Both the position numbers and the translations under genes were made by a program. The notes under the pieces are model-generated. The model was given only the letters and a program-made list of their open reading frames with translations, was not told the origin of the DNA and searched no databases. A DNA stretch of 64,000 nucleotides from Pythium myriotylum (lineage: Eukaryota; Oomycota; Peronosporomycetes; Pythiales; Pythiaceae). The DNA lies in NCBI GenBank assembly GCA_023091665.1, contig JALJCQ010000016.1:1240001-1304000 (forward strand), in the 5' to 3' direction. Below are positions 30,782 to 41,936 of this stretch, piece after piece (within the stretch, counting starts at the first letter, position 1; each line of letters opens with the position of its first letter).

Positions 30782-33700
30782 ATGAGCATGTTGAAGGCGG
30801 TCGCGCGGCGCGCTGGCGGCCGATGGAGAGCGCTGGGCGTCGTAGCGACGCGCCCACGCGCTGCACCGTCTCTTGCCGCGTCGATGCGTGGCGCTCCGGC
30901 GCTGCGAGGCGCCGCCGATCGCCGGCGGTGGGCGCGCGCGTTTGCCACTTCAACTGGCCCAGATACGGCGTCGAAACTCACTTCCTCGCAGCGTACGAGG
31001 CTTCTGTGGGCTGTGGAAAGTGTGGAGAGCTAGTTTGCACTGACGGTGGTGGCTGTGTGGTGGCGCACGACAGACTCGCCGGCGACCAGCGTCGTCGTGG
31101 GCATCGCGACGGCCGTCGGCGTGCTCTACTACTTGATCGTGTACCCGCGGCAGACCGAGGAGCTGAAGCAGCAGAAAGAGCTCGAGAAGGAGCAAGGTGC
31201 GTGTTGAAAGTGTGCGTCTCGTGGTGTTGTTGGAGCGTTGGAGTGACGGAGATGGGTGAATGCAGAGCGTCAGCTGAGTGCGCGACTGGCAGCGGAACTG
31301 GTCGCGGCTGAGGCCAAGCACAACAGCGTCGACTGGAAGGCGACGCTCGAGCGCGTCGTGCCTGCGATCGTGTCGCTCAAGCTCAACAACCCGAAGGTGA
31401 AAGCTTTTGCGATTACTCGCTCCGTTCTTGGAGATCTCACTGGTCGGACTTCTGAGCAGTTCTTCGACACCGAGACGCCGGGCAATGGCTCGGCCACGGG
31501 GTTCGTGGTCGATGCTGAGCGTGGCATCATCCTTACAAACCGCCACGTAGTCGGCCCAGGACCAATCGTAAGCTAATTCTCGTGGAAGTGCGGATGTGGG
31601 CCTGTCCTTACGACGGGTTCTGATTAGGATGCCGAGGCTGTCTTCCAAAACAACGAGGAAGTGCGCGTGATCCCGATCTATCGCGATCCGGTGCATGATT
31701 TCGGCTTTTTCAAGTACTCACCTGCGGTGCGTTTGCTTAGATCATGGTGCGCGTGGCACATTCATGACTCTTCCCTGTTGACCAGGACGTCAAGCACTTG
31801 TCCGTCCCATCACTACCGCTTGTTCCTGAGAAAGCAAGCGTTGGCACGGATATCCGCGTTGTTGGCAACGATGCTGCAGAGAAGCTCGCGATCGCTAGTG
31901 GTACACTCGCGCGTCTTGATCGTGATGCACCCAACTATGGCTACAACAGTTACAACGACTTCAACACATTCTACTTCCAGGCTTCGTCAGGTCAGAGGTT
32001 TGCCGATGGCTTGTCATACCACCAGTCAATAACCTAAAACGGAATTCTTGTCGAATAGGCACAACCGGCGGGTCATCAGGATCTCCAGTCCTCAACCACG
32101 ACGGTGAAGCGGTCGCTCTCAATGCAGGTGGCAAGATTGGCACAGCAGCCTCCTTCTATCTTCCCCTTGATCGCGTTAAGCGTGCACTTGAATTGATTCA
32201 GCGTGGCGAAGACGTACCGCGCGGAACAATCCAAACTGTTTTCACGTACAAGGTACGGCCCAATACTTCTACTGTCTACGATTAGAGCTGACTTCAATCG
32301 TGCATAGCCTTTTGATGAAGTCCGACGACTGGGAGTGGCTGCGGCAACGGAATCGCTCGTGCGGTCGACATCACCGCTTGAAACAGGCATGCTCACCGTT
32401 GCTGAGACAGTCCCTGGTGGTCCTGCCCACAAAAAGCTCGAGCCTGGAGATGTTCTGGTCCGTGTCAATGGTCAACTGATCACTCGTTTCGTCCCGCTGG
32501 AGGCTATCTTAGATGATCATGTTGGCAAGACGGTAAGTGTTCGAGCTCCTAGTGAGTGCTCTGGGTCATGATCCTGATCGTTGTTTTGTGGACTCGCAGA
32601 TAGAAGTTGAGGTGGAGCGTTCTGGTGAGCTGATCAAAACGACCATGGCGGTACAAGATTTGCACTCGGTGACTCCGTCGCGGTTCATCGAGATTGGTGG
32701 AGCTGTGATCAATCCGCTATCATATCAGCAGGCTCGCAATCATGCATTGCAAGCCGGAGCGCCGTACGTTGCAGACCCTGGATACTTTTTGCAACGCTCG
32801 CACATCGGCCGAGGTGCTATCATCAAGTCGGTGAACGGAGTACCAACTCCAGATCTTGAATCGTTGAAGAATGTCTTCGTGAAGTGCGTTGATGGCGAGC
32901 GCGTTGTGCTGAAGTACTCGATGTTGACCGATAAGTCCGATCGCGTTGAGGTTGTTCACATGGATCGTCGTTGGTTCCCGTTTTGTGAATATGTACGGGA
33001 TGACAAGGAAGGTACATGGCACTGCAACGATTTGGATGATCAACCTTCAGCCAAGCAATCTGAAGGGGAGGGTGAGACCAAGAAGAATGGCATTCAACCG
33101 ATTGGTTCGACTACAACCCTTCGAGGCAAGAACGCAATAGAGTCGAAGCTTGCTCACTCACTTGTTACTGTCGACTATGACCGACCATTCAGTGTGAACA
33201 GTTTAGCGACTGCAAATTACCGAGGCACAGGTTTGGTTATTGATGCTGAGAAGGGCCTCGTTGTCGTGGACCGTAACACCGTGACTGACTCACTTGGCGA
33301 TGCAATGGTGACATTTGCGAGCACAATTGTCGTTCCAGCACAGGTTGTCTTCGTACATCCTGTCCATAATTTTGCTATTGTCCAATACGACCCCAAGCTG
33401 ATCGGATCAACTCCAATACGAAGCTGCAAGATATCAAGCAAGAAGATCGCACCATCTGATCCCGCCTGGTTGGTTGGTCTAATCAGTAGCATCGGCCGGA
33501 GTGGGCACTCGGACTTGGTGTCACGTGAGACCATCGTTTCGGGTGTGAAGTGGGTCGCGCTCCCTATGCCCAACCCGCCTCGTTACCAGGAGCACAACCT
33601 CGAAATGGTCGCTCTTCAGGACGTGGTGACCACGGAGGGTGGTGTCATCACTGACCCAGAGGGCGAAGTGCAAGCTTTCTGGGGATCGTTCTCGTACCAG

Positions 33701-34495
33701 CAGCGCCGGAATGGAAACAAGATTGAGAGTCATTTCAACCGTGGCATCCCCATCGATATCATCATGGATAGCGCAAAGCCGCTCATGGAAGGCAAGACCC
33801 CTGAGTTGTGGGATCTCGGTGTCGACTTTGAAGAGATTAGTCTTGCAAGAGCTCGTGAGCTGGGCCTGGAGCAGTCGGTTGCCGAGCTTCTAGAGATTGA
33901 TGCACCAGACCGCCGTACTGTACTCAGTGTTATGCGCTGCTGGGGCGGCACAGAGGCTGCCAAGTCGCTCAAGAATGGAGACATTTTGGTAGCGGTCGAT
34001 GACCAGATTGTCACTTCGTTCAGACAGGTTGAGAAATGTGCGCAAAAGCCGCAGGTCACTCTCCGCATTGTTCGCGATGGCGAAGAGAAGAAGATCGAAG
34101 TCAAGACGCTGTTTTTGGAGAGCACTGAACTGAACCGCATCGTTTTCTGGCAAGGTCTACTGCTCCAGGCCCCGCCACTTTCCGTATCGGCCCAGCGCAG
34201 CATAGATCTGGAGGACGGAGTCTACGTCTCGTGTCGCTACTCTGGCTCTCCAGCTGCTCGTTATGGCCCGCCACCGACGAGCCGCATCAAGGAAATCGAC
34301 GGCATCAAAGTCACGAGCCTTGACGACTTCATCAACGTGGTCAAGGCCAAGGCAGGCAACGACTCGGTGCGTATCAAGTACACCGACCTCTCAGGCAAGG
34401 ATCGCTTGAGCACTCTCAAGCTCGAGCCAAAGTACTGGCCGACGAGCGAGCTCGTGCACGAGAACGGCGAGTGGCACCGCAAGTCGGTGCACTAA
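30782..34495 (+). CDS. Tandem HtrA-like PDZ serine protease (NMA111/DEG7 type)
   Basis: Eight exons (30782-31019, 31074-31196, 31266-31567, 31628-31726, 31786-31990, 32059-32252, 32308-32532, 32600-34495) total 3282 nt and 1093 aa, all junctions in phase. The N-terminus is Arg/Ala-rich with no acidic residues for about 40 residues, like a mitochondrial presequence, followed by a membrane helix ([19 protein letters not shown]). The first protease domain has His in ILTNRHVV, Asp in DPVHDFGFF and Ser in [13 protein letters not shown] domains follow ([20 protein letters not shown]). The second, degenerate protease-like half ([33 protein letters not shown]) and more PDZ domains complete the family architecture. 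Yeast Nma111 is nuclear, so the organellar/membrane N-terminus here is notable. Confidence 0.88.
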
Positions 34496-34611
34496 CAAGC
34501 TTTCTGTAGATAGTGCAACAAAGAGGGAACAAAGCAATCAACGGGCGTCCTGGCGCTTATATTAGAGGGAGAAACGAAACGCGAGAGAGCCACGGGATCC
34601 GTGTACTTGGT

Positions 34612-35345
<734 letters not shown>

Positions 35346-35762
35346 GCTTGGTGAGGGGGGACGAAACGGCCTGATGCGGGTGGAGCTTATAGGGAAGTGA
35401 GTGGGGAAAGCGAGGAAGAACCCAGATTGGGACGGCTATAGATAGAATTCAGATTGGCGTTTCAGCCAATCATCTGGAACTATATTCAGCCAATCAGAAT
35501 GTCGGTGGAACCCGAGAGTGCGGAATGTAGCCATCTCGTCACAGTGGAGGATGGGGCAGATCACGTAGCCCAACGTGACGTCGGACTGTGCGCGGGACTC
35601 GACTTCGGGGAGTCGATCAGCGCGTGCAAGGAAAGCCACGAACGAAACGGCGACGACAGAAGACACAGGATATTTCGATTAGCATGGAGAGATTAGAGCC
35701 CTGGAATTTGCTACCACGAAGCTGACAACATCGAAACGAGAGAATGTGACTTTGTGGCAGGC
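35346..35762. promoter_or_regulatory. Upstream region of the E2 gene
   Basis: 417 bp. Three CCAAT boxes occur in either orientation (AGCCAATCA near 35464, GCCAATCAG near 35489, and ATTGG near 35452). This is consistent with a CCAAT-box promoter for the minus-strand E2. No ORF is supported. Confidence 0.4.
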
Positions 35763-36218
35763 TCAGAGCCGTGCCGCGCATATCTCACACTGCGAGCGTG
35801 GTAGCCATGGGCTTTCGGCCACTGGACGTGGCTCTTCTTGCAAGTGAGTGAATCGACTCAAATGCACCAAGCCAGTATCGACTGCTCGGATCCGCTCAGC
35901 TTGGTTCTGAATGCGGCTATGGATGGCATCGATTCTTCCGTCAATGTCGCCGTGCTGATGAGAATGTCCCAGAGAGAGATTGTGAAGAGGCCGGAGCGAT
36001 CTACGGAAATCTCGAGCTCGCTTGTGGAGCTGCGTGGTCGTTCTGCGCATGTCCCTTATCGCCGTGAGTTCGTCCTCAATACACTCGAGAAGCAAGTCGA
36101 GAACAGGATCGATGCTGGGTCTGATGCAGTCGCAGCTCCGCAGTCCAGGTGGGATATAAGCAGCTTCGCCCACACGACGTGGTCTTGGTCGATTGTCGGC
36201 TGTTCTCGTGGGTCTCAT
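35763..36218 (-). CDS. Small helical protein, uncharacterised (151 aa)
   Basis: Open frame from ATG 36218 to a stop at 35763. The N-terminus is basic and Pro-rich (NRPRPRRVGEAAYIPPGL). The middle is strongly helical, with a possible coiled coil at about 35-115 (DPVLDLLLECIEDELTAI, RTTTQLHKRARDFRRSL, RIDAIHSRIQNQAERIRAV), and it ends in CEICAARL. The size and helix-rich form recall small trafficking or kinetochore subunits, but no family match is claimed. The opposite strand has an equally long ORF without helical periodicity, which I treat as a shadow. Confidence 0.45.
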   Translation of the reverse strand: MRPTRTADNRPRPRRVGEAAYIPPGLRSCDCIRPSIDPVLDLLLECIEDELTAIRDMRRTTTQLHKRARDFRRSLRPLHNLSLGHSHQHGDIDGRIDAIHSRIQNQAERIRAVDTGLVHLSRFTHLQEEPRPVAESPWLPRSQCEICAARL

Positions 36219-36520
36219 TACAAAATACGAACCCTACAAAGAGAAGTTTCTTCTCCCACCGCGCGATTCCGCGATTTTCCCCGTTAAAGCGGACACAGAT
36301 CGAGAGAGAAACCTGGTCAACTTGAAGTCGCCCCGGTCCTGTTCGTTTTTCTCAGACGTACGGTACTTCCAATCTGAGTCCTGTGGTCCACACCACGGAT
36401 TACGCCCCTCTTGAAGCCGTTCTTCTATCGCCTCGCTCGCTCTTGTAGAGAGACTTTGCGCTGGATCTCCATGACGTGCGACACTTAGAATCCCCAAGCC
36501 CGACCGAGAGAGAAGGAAGC
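36219..36520. other. Divergent gap upstream of ARPC1
   Basis: About 300 bp between the start of the 151-aa ORF (-) and ARPC1 (+). It is GA/CT-rich near the ARPC1 start. No gene seen. Confidence 0.4.
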
Positions 36521-37978
36521 ATGGCGGACGCGTTGCTGTGGCATCTCGCCGAGGGGCTCACGTGCCACGCGTGGAACAAAGACCGCTCCAAGGTGGCGGT
36601 CTGCCCCAACTCGAATGAGATCTGGATCTTCTCCGGGTGCCAGAACCCGGACGCGACCAAGTGGCGCAAGGAGGCCGTGCTCGCCGAGCACGACATGGTC
36701 GTGAGCGGGCTCGACTGGTCCCACGCGACCGACCAGCTCGTCTCGTGCTCGCACGACCGCGGCGCCTTCGTCTGGAACTACGACGCGCAGTACCGCAAGT
36801 GGAAGCCCACGCTCGTGGTGCTGCGCATCTCGCGCGCCGCCATCAACGTCAAGTGGAGCCCCAACGGTGCGTCGAGGGAAGAAAGAAAGGGGGGAAAAAG
36901 CCACGAAAGAGGACTGAGTCGTGTTGTGCGTAGGACAAAAGTTTGCCGTCACGAGCGGGGCCAAGAGCGTCGCCGTGTGCACGTACCAGGCCGCGGAGAA
37001 CTGGTGGGTCAGCAAGATCATCAAGAAGCACAAGTCCACGTACGTGCTCTTTGCGTCGAACAGAGGATACGCTTGAAGACGCTAACGCACACGATTTGGC
37101 GGCCAGTGTGACCGACCTGGACTGGCACCCGAACGGCCAGCTCATCGCCACGGCCAGCACGGATCTCAAGTGCCGCGTCTTCTCGGCCTACATCGCCGAT
37201 GTGGACGGCTCGCCCGACGCCGGGCCGTTCCCACAGCTCGCTCCCTTTGGCGAGCCCATGGCCGAGTTCGACAACGCCAGTGCATGGGTCAACGCGGTCG
37301 CTTGGTCGCCCAAGGGCAACCGCTTGGCGTTTGCGGGCCACGGCTCGTCGGTGCACTTTGTCCACTTTGGCCGCCCGGGAGAGTACCCGACGATCCAGTC
37401 GGTGCGCTTCCAGCAGCTGCCGCTGAACAAGATCTTGTTCCTGTCGAATGACGCGCTCGTTGGTGCTGGCTACGACTTTAACGTGCTATTGTTCACGACG
37501 GACGCAAAGGACTTTTGGTCGCTGAGCGAGCTGCTCGACAAGAAACCCGCGGGATCCGCGATCAAACGCGACTCTGGGTCGTTCAACGCCGGTGCGTCGG
37601 TCGTATGTGTCGAATCTCTTGCGAGCGTGGGTGAGCTGACTTGTCTGTATATGTGGGTATCTTGAAGCCCGGAGCATGTGGGAGAGCAAGGTCTCGCGTG
37701 GCCAGACCTCGGATGCGACGCTGAACGATCGAGGCCAGCTGTGGACCAAGCACGAGAGCGCGATTACGGACATTAAGGCGTACGAGCGCACGGCCACCGG
37801 TGGTGTCACGGCCTTCACCACGTCCGGTACGACCAACCTCTCGCGTCACGATCATCCTCCATCGAAATGCTGATGCTGATGCTTCGTTGAATGATTCTCT
37901 TGTACAGCTCTGGACGGCCGTATTGTCATGTGGAACCTTCAAAGCCTGAACGTGCAGATGGCCAAGCTGCGCTTGTAG
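36521..37978 (+). CDS. ARPC1: Arp2/3 complex 41-kDa subunit (ARPC1), WD40 protein
   Basis: Five exons (36521-36866, 36934-37039, 37107-37591, 37668-37826, 37908-37978), 388 aa, all phases consistent. A seven-bladed WD40 propeller is evident: CHAWNKDRSKVAVCPNSNEI, VSGLDWSHATDQLVSCSHDR, AFVWNYD, RISRAAINVKWSPN, VTDLDWHPNGQLIATASTD, WVNAVAWSPKGNRLAFAGH and a last blade with DGRIVMWNL. The blade-1 and blade-2 sequences are typical of ARPC1. It forms part of the seven-subunit actin nucleator that makes branched filaments, acting at cortical actin and endocytic sites. An inserted loop (about 240-275, ADVDGSPDAGPFPQL) and the KVSRGQTSD loop correspond to the variable insert of this family. The ATG context GAAGCATGG is good. 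Confidence 0.95.
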
Positions 37979-38130
37979 ACTTCTGACTCATAGCCGCCTA
38001 CCGACCGAGCGCCGCTAAAGCGACAACGCCAGACGAACGATTCTTCCGAACCCAAGACACACAAACCAGACCAGAAACCCAAAAGCAAAATCTATCGAGG
38101 TGTTTGAATCCGCGCGCCACTTGACTCCTT

Positions 38131-39513
38131 CTATTCGTACAGCCGCTTTATCCGGCGGTAGTCCTGTCGGTACTGGTTCTCGACGAACGAGGCCTGGCGG
38201 AAGTCTTTCCACTCGGGGAACTCGGCCAGCAGTACTTTCGGGTCGAGCGAGAGCAGCAACTGGATGCCCTGGCTCACGTCGTTGAGCGTGCGCGCGAGAT
38301 CCACGTGGTCTTCATTCAGGTACATTCGCTGCAGCTCCAGCAGCTCGTAGCTGCTTCGCAGGAACAAGATCGCGTACTCGCGCACGTCCTGGCTCGGGCG
38401 AGACTTGAGGATCTCGTCGCAGCAGTCAGCGACGAGTTTGTGGATGCGAATGAGCACGACGTGGTCGTGGGCCACGACCTCGAGAGCGTCGTTGAGCGAC
38501 TCGAGCGCGATCGAGAGCACCTGCGCGCTGTCGCCGCTGGCCTTGAGCAGCGCCTCGGCCGCTTCCACGACTTTCTCCACTTCGCCGATCCCGGGCAGCG
38601 GCAGTTCAACGTCCTGCGGCGGCGGAGGCGGAGGAAGCACGCTGTCGCCTCGCACGCACAGCTCGCACGTGCACACAAAGCCGAACTGGTCGCGCAGATT
38701 CTGGAGTCGTCTCGCCCGGCTCTGCTCGCGCGGGTACAGGTACGAGATGCTCAGCGGCTCGCCCTTGCGGATCTTTCTGGCCACACGCACTTCCGAGACG
38801 CCGGCGTCGGCGTCGGCGTTCTCGGGCGTAAACTTGACGCAGTTGGGGTTGCAGTCGTGGTTGAAGATGGCGTTGAAGAGGAAGACGCCGCTGTCGAACG
38901 CGTTGCACTGCATGCCCAACACGTTCTGCAGCAGCTGGTCGTGCGAGACGCCCAGCGACGCGTGCTTGAGTCGCAGTTGCTCGAGCCGCTCGCCGTACTT
39001 TTCTCGCCCGGCGGCCAGCACTTGCGCTGGCAAGTGCGCCAGCTCGACTGGATGCAAGTGGCTCAAGTGCGCCACGATCTCCCGGTGGTCGGCGCGGCTC
39101 AAGATGTGGTCCATGGCCACGACGAAGAACGCCGGGTCCGACGGCGCCACGTCGCTCGCCGGCCACGGCACGTAGACGCGCTCGAGCAGCACGAGCGTGC
39201 CGGGCTCGAGGTCCTCGGTCGCCACGTAGCCGCGGCCGCCGCCCACGTGCGCCACGTCGCGCTGGAGCTCGATCGGCCCGACGTACTGCGGTCGGTGGTC
39301 TTCCCAGGGCGCGAAGAGAACGTGCGTGGCCGTCGCACGGCGCGAGGGCGGCGTCGAGGGCTTGCTGGACGGCGCGACGATCGCCACGGGCGGTGGCGGC
39401 GGCGCCGGTGGCAGTGGCAGTGGCAGTGGCAGTGGCGTAGAGACAGGCGCCGCGTCATCGTCGCTGCTGTCGTCGTCGAAGAGCCCGAAGGCCGCGGCCA
39501 CCGAGTCGCTCAT
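38131..39513 (-). CDS. SMYD-like SET-domain protein lacking MYND finger
   Basis: Single exon, ATG at 39513 (MSDSVAAAFGLFDDD), 460 aa. After a Pro-rich low-complexity region, a split SET domain is seen: GRGYVATEDLEPGTLVLLE, then a helical insertion without the Cys/His set of a MYND finger. The core follows with QCNAFDSGVFLFNAIFNHDCNPNC (NHxCxPN motif), KGEPLSISYLYP and the post-SET cluster FVCTCELC. The C-terminal 180 residues are helical and TPR-like, as in SMYD proteins. It should be an AdoMet-dependent protein lysine methyltransferase; the substrate is unknown. A (TGCCAC)n hexanucleotide run at 39411-39436 encodes PLPLPLPLP and may vary in length between strains. Confidence 0.85.
   Translation of the reverse strand: MSDSVAAAFGLFDDDSSDDDAAPVSTPLPLPLPLPPAPPPPPVAIVAPSSKPSTPPSRRATATHVLFAPWEDHRPQYVGPIELQRDVAHVGGGRGYVATEDLEPGTLVLLERVYVPWPASDVAPSDPAFFVVAMDHILSRADHREIVAHLSHLHPVELAHLPAQVLAAGREKYGERLEQLRLKHASLGVSHDQLLQNVLGMQCNAFDSGVFLFNAIFNHDCNPNCVKFTPENADADAGVSEVRVARKIRKGEPLSISYLYPREQSRARRLQNLRDQFGFVCTCELCVRGDSVLPPPPPPQDVELPLPGIGEVEKVVEAAEALLKASGDSAQVLSIALESLNDALEVVAHDHVVLIRIHKLVADCCDEILKSRPSQDVREYAILFLRSSYELLELQRMYLNEDHVDLARTLNDVSQGIQLLLSLDPKVLLAEFPEWKDFRQASFVENQYRQDYRRIKRLYE
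39411..39436. repeat. Hexanucleotide microsatellite in coding sequence
   Basis: Four GGCAGT units in tandem, read on the minus strand as Leu-Pro dipeptides of the SET gene. Unit changes would keep frame. Confidence 0.8.
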
Positions 39514-40032
39514 GGTGGTCGTTGCTGGAGATGACCAGCCACTCACTCACTCATGAGCAGGTGTCGAGAATTGGCGATATCGTCGAAAATGTCGAAATCG
39601 GATTTTCGACACTTCCCACCGGAAAAGGGGAAAAGCTCGAACACCCTTGGGCTGGCCTGGTTTTCCACCCTTTACAAGAGCGATAGACCTGTAATCTCCC
39701 TCTACAGTGGAGCCCAATGGCGCTGACGCAGTCTCTGCCTCTTTCCTGTCTGGCCCCAATGGGTTCGTCTTCAGGTCTCTGTTCCTTTCTTGACTTAAAC
39801 CTCTCATCCTCAATACTATCCATCCAGTACTTTCCACCAACTGTCGCAACTTCGTTCTCTCCATCTCCTCCAAACCTCTTATACTTGATTCTCAGGACAG
39901 CCGTTTCCTTTTTTTTTCGGGCTCGCGAAGAGCTCAACCGCCCACCCTCTCCTCTGTTTCCTTCATGGAGGTGCCTCGCTGCCTTCGCGTCACTCGCGAT
40001 CTCGCTCGCGTCCGATCTCATCGTCCCCGGCC
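39514..40032. promoter_or_regulatory. Divergent promoter region, SET gene and PH-domain gene
   Basis: 519 bp between two divergent starts. It is pyrimidine-rich on the plus strand toward the PH gene (39790-39970). No ORF is convincing; open frames on either strand are low complexity. Confidence 0.4.
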
Positions 40033-41784
40033 ATGCACACAGCGTCGCGTCGAGAGAGCGAGGCTCCGGCGCGCGGCTCGGGCTCGCTCGGCAAGTTCCT
40101 GCGGCGCACGAGCCACTACCGAGCGGGCAACAACGCCGTCGACGCCGACGACGAGCTCAGCAGCCCCAAGGCCTTCGGCTTCGCGTTCGCGACCATGCGG
40201 CGCTTCAGTCGCGCGGCGCAAGAGCCCGACGCGCCGCTCAAGCGCGTGGGCGTCGAGGACGACGCGCCCGAGCGCCACCGCCGCGTCGAGCTCGAAGTCA
40301 TGAGCTTCGCGTCGCTCCACGGCCACTTTGAACCGGCGCACGCGCCTGAAGTCGATGACCGCGAGCAGCAGCAATGGGTGGATGATAACCAGGTCGAAGA
40401 AGAGCTGCAGCTGCCGCTCGACCACGAGGCCGTGAGACGCAAGAGCCGAGAGGCCACGGCCGACGCGGAGGACTATGAGAACGTGGACGAGGACGAGGAT
40501 GTGTTTTTGATCCGACTCAAGAGTCGTCAAGAGATCGCTGATAAGGCCGCGATGGGTCGTAGTGAGGAGGGCGACGAGGAGGAAGATAGCAAGGAGCTCA
40601 GCTTTGACCAGGCCAACCTTGGTGCGAGCGTGCGCAAGCTCGTGCTCCAGATCGAGAACGCGAGCTTTAACGACGGAGACGACACTGCCGCCGCCGAGCT
40701 GTCAAACCAAGACGAAGACGAAGAATCGATGGCCGATGACAATGCTGCTGAGGCGGACCACCTCGCTCGGTGCTCGGATCCGCTCGCCGATGCGAAGCCT
40801 CCGCGACGAGTCACTTATCCGATGGTCGGGAACAGCTTGTATCGAGTGCCTCCGACGCGAGCGCTGGGCCAGTCGTACGACATCCCCATGGACGAAGTCC
40901 AGGAAGATCTCACTAAAAGCGTGCGGCGTCTTGTGATCGGACTCAAGCGCGAGGCCGAGGCCCAAGAAGACGCTCAGCCGAGCGGGCTGCCGTTCACTCG
41001 CCGCCGAGGCAACTCATGTCCGGCCGCATACACGCCACCACCCACACGCTCTGCTGTCGTTGACTCATCTGCGTCGACGGCCATGTCCATGTCGATGGAG
41101 ACAGGTCCAGCAGAGCCACCCCGATGGCGCAAGCGCAGTGCGTTCGCTTGTCTCGCTCCAAAGTTCCTCGACAACTTTCGCCGAAAGCGCAAGAGCTACC
41201 TGTACACGGACGAGGAGCTTGAGTCAATCGAGGGCGCGCGCTGGAAGATCGTGGAGCTTGCGTTCCGCTTTGGTGGCAAGCACCGCTTCTACTTGGTGCA
41301 GGCGGTGAACATGTTTTTCCCTCTGACGAAATACGGTCGCCACGGCGGGCCACACCCGACTCGCCTCCACTGTAACCGATGCGGCACGCTGCAGTGGCAG
41401 CACAAGCGCGGCGGGCTGAGCGAGGCAGTGGACCTCGCGGACGTTCTCCAGATCATCGAAGGCCGCCAGACCGCGGTCTTCCGCAAGTACGCATTCTCCA
41501 AGACGCTCGACTCATGCTCGTTGTCGCTGATCTTCAAAGAGCGCACGCTGGACCTCGAGACCGTGAGCGTCAGCCATCGTGACTGGCTCATGAGTGCGCT
41601 GCGCACGCTCGTGACGTATGCGAAGAAGCAACGTCAGGCCGAGCAGCGAGCCATCGCCGAACGAGTGCTGCTGCCGTTGGATGACACAACGGACAGCAAC
41701 GCCTCAATGCGTCGCCACGCCGAGTACCTCACCAAGATAACATCGCCGAACGGATCGAACGTCGGCCCCATGATGCTCTGGTGA
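40033..41784 (+). CDS. Protein with C-terminal PLC-type PH domain
   Basis: Single exon, 583 aa. The N-terminal 370 residues are acidic and disordered, with EEL/DED-rich tracts and two similar motifs ending in VRKLVLQIENA and VRRLVIGLKREA. Residues about 395-545 form a PH-like domain of the phospholipase C type: WKIVELAFRFGGKHRFYLV, then LADVLQIIEGRQTAVFRKY, SCSLSLIFKERTLDLETVS and SHRDWLMSALRTLVTYAKK. That pattern (beta strands, then Asp/Leu-rich strands, closing Trp helix) is typical, but no PLC catalytic X/Y domains follow. It probably binds a phosphoinositide or a protein at membranes. The polybasic segment before the PH domain (NFRRKRKSY) may help. Confidence 0.72.
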   Translation: MHTASRRESEAPARGSGSLGKFLRRTSHYRAGNNAVDADDELSSPKAFGFAFATMRRFSRAAQEPDAPLKRVGVEDDAPERHRRVELEVMSFASLHGHFEPAHAPEVDDREQQQWVDDNQVEEELQLPLDHEAVRRKSREATADAEDYENVDEDEDVFLIRLKSRQEIADKAAMGRSEEGDEEEDSKELSFDQANLGASVRKLVLQIENASFNDGDDTAAAELSNQDEDEESMADDNAAEADHLARCSDPLADAKPPRRVTYPMVGNSLYRVPPTRALGQSYDIPMDEVQEDLTKSVRRLVIGLKREAEAQEDAQPSGLPFTRRRGNSCPAAYTPPPTRSAVVDSSASTAMSMSMETGPAEPPRWRKRSAFACLAPKFLDNFRRKRKSYLYTDEELESIEGARWKIVELAFRFGGKHRFYLVQAVNMFFPLTKYGRHGGPHPTRLHCNRCGTLQWQHKRGGLSEAVDLADVLQIIEGRQTAVFRKYAFSKTLDSCSLSLIFKERTLDLETVSVSHRDWLMSALRTLVTYAKKQRQAEQRAIAERVLLPLDDTTDSNASMRRHAEYLTKITSPNGSNVGPMMLW

Positions 41785-41936
41785 GGACTCGGTTGCTTCT
41801 CAACGTTTTCTCTAGATCGTTTCCCCCCTACAAGATATCTTATCCCTTTTAACTTAACTCACCGAACAGACAGCACCACAGATTCGATCATACATTTTGT
41901 CGTTCATACACATTCGACACAAGCCTCCTACGGCGT

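Noticed and set aside
38305..39534. Long plus-strand ORF (409 codons) opposite the SET gene
   Set aside because: It is fully antisense to the SET gene, Arg/His/Val-rich with no motif, and typical of the shadow of a GC-rich gene.
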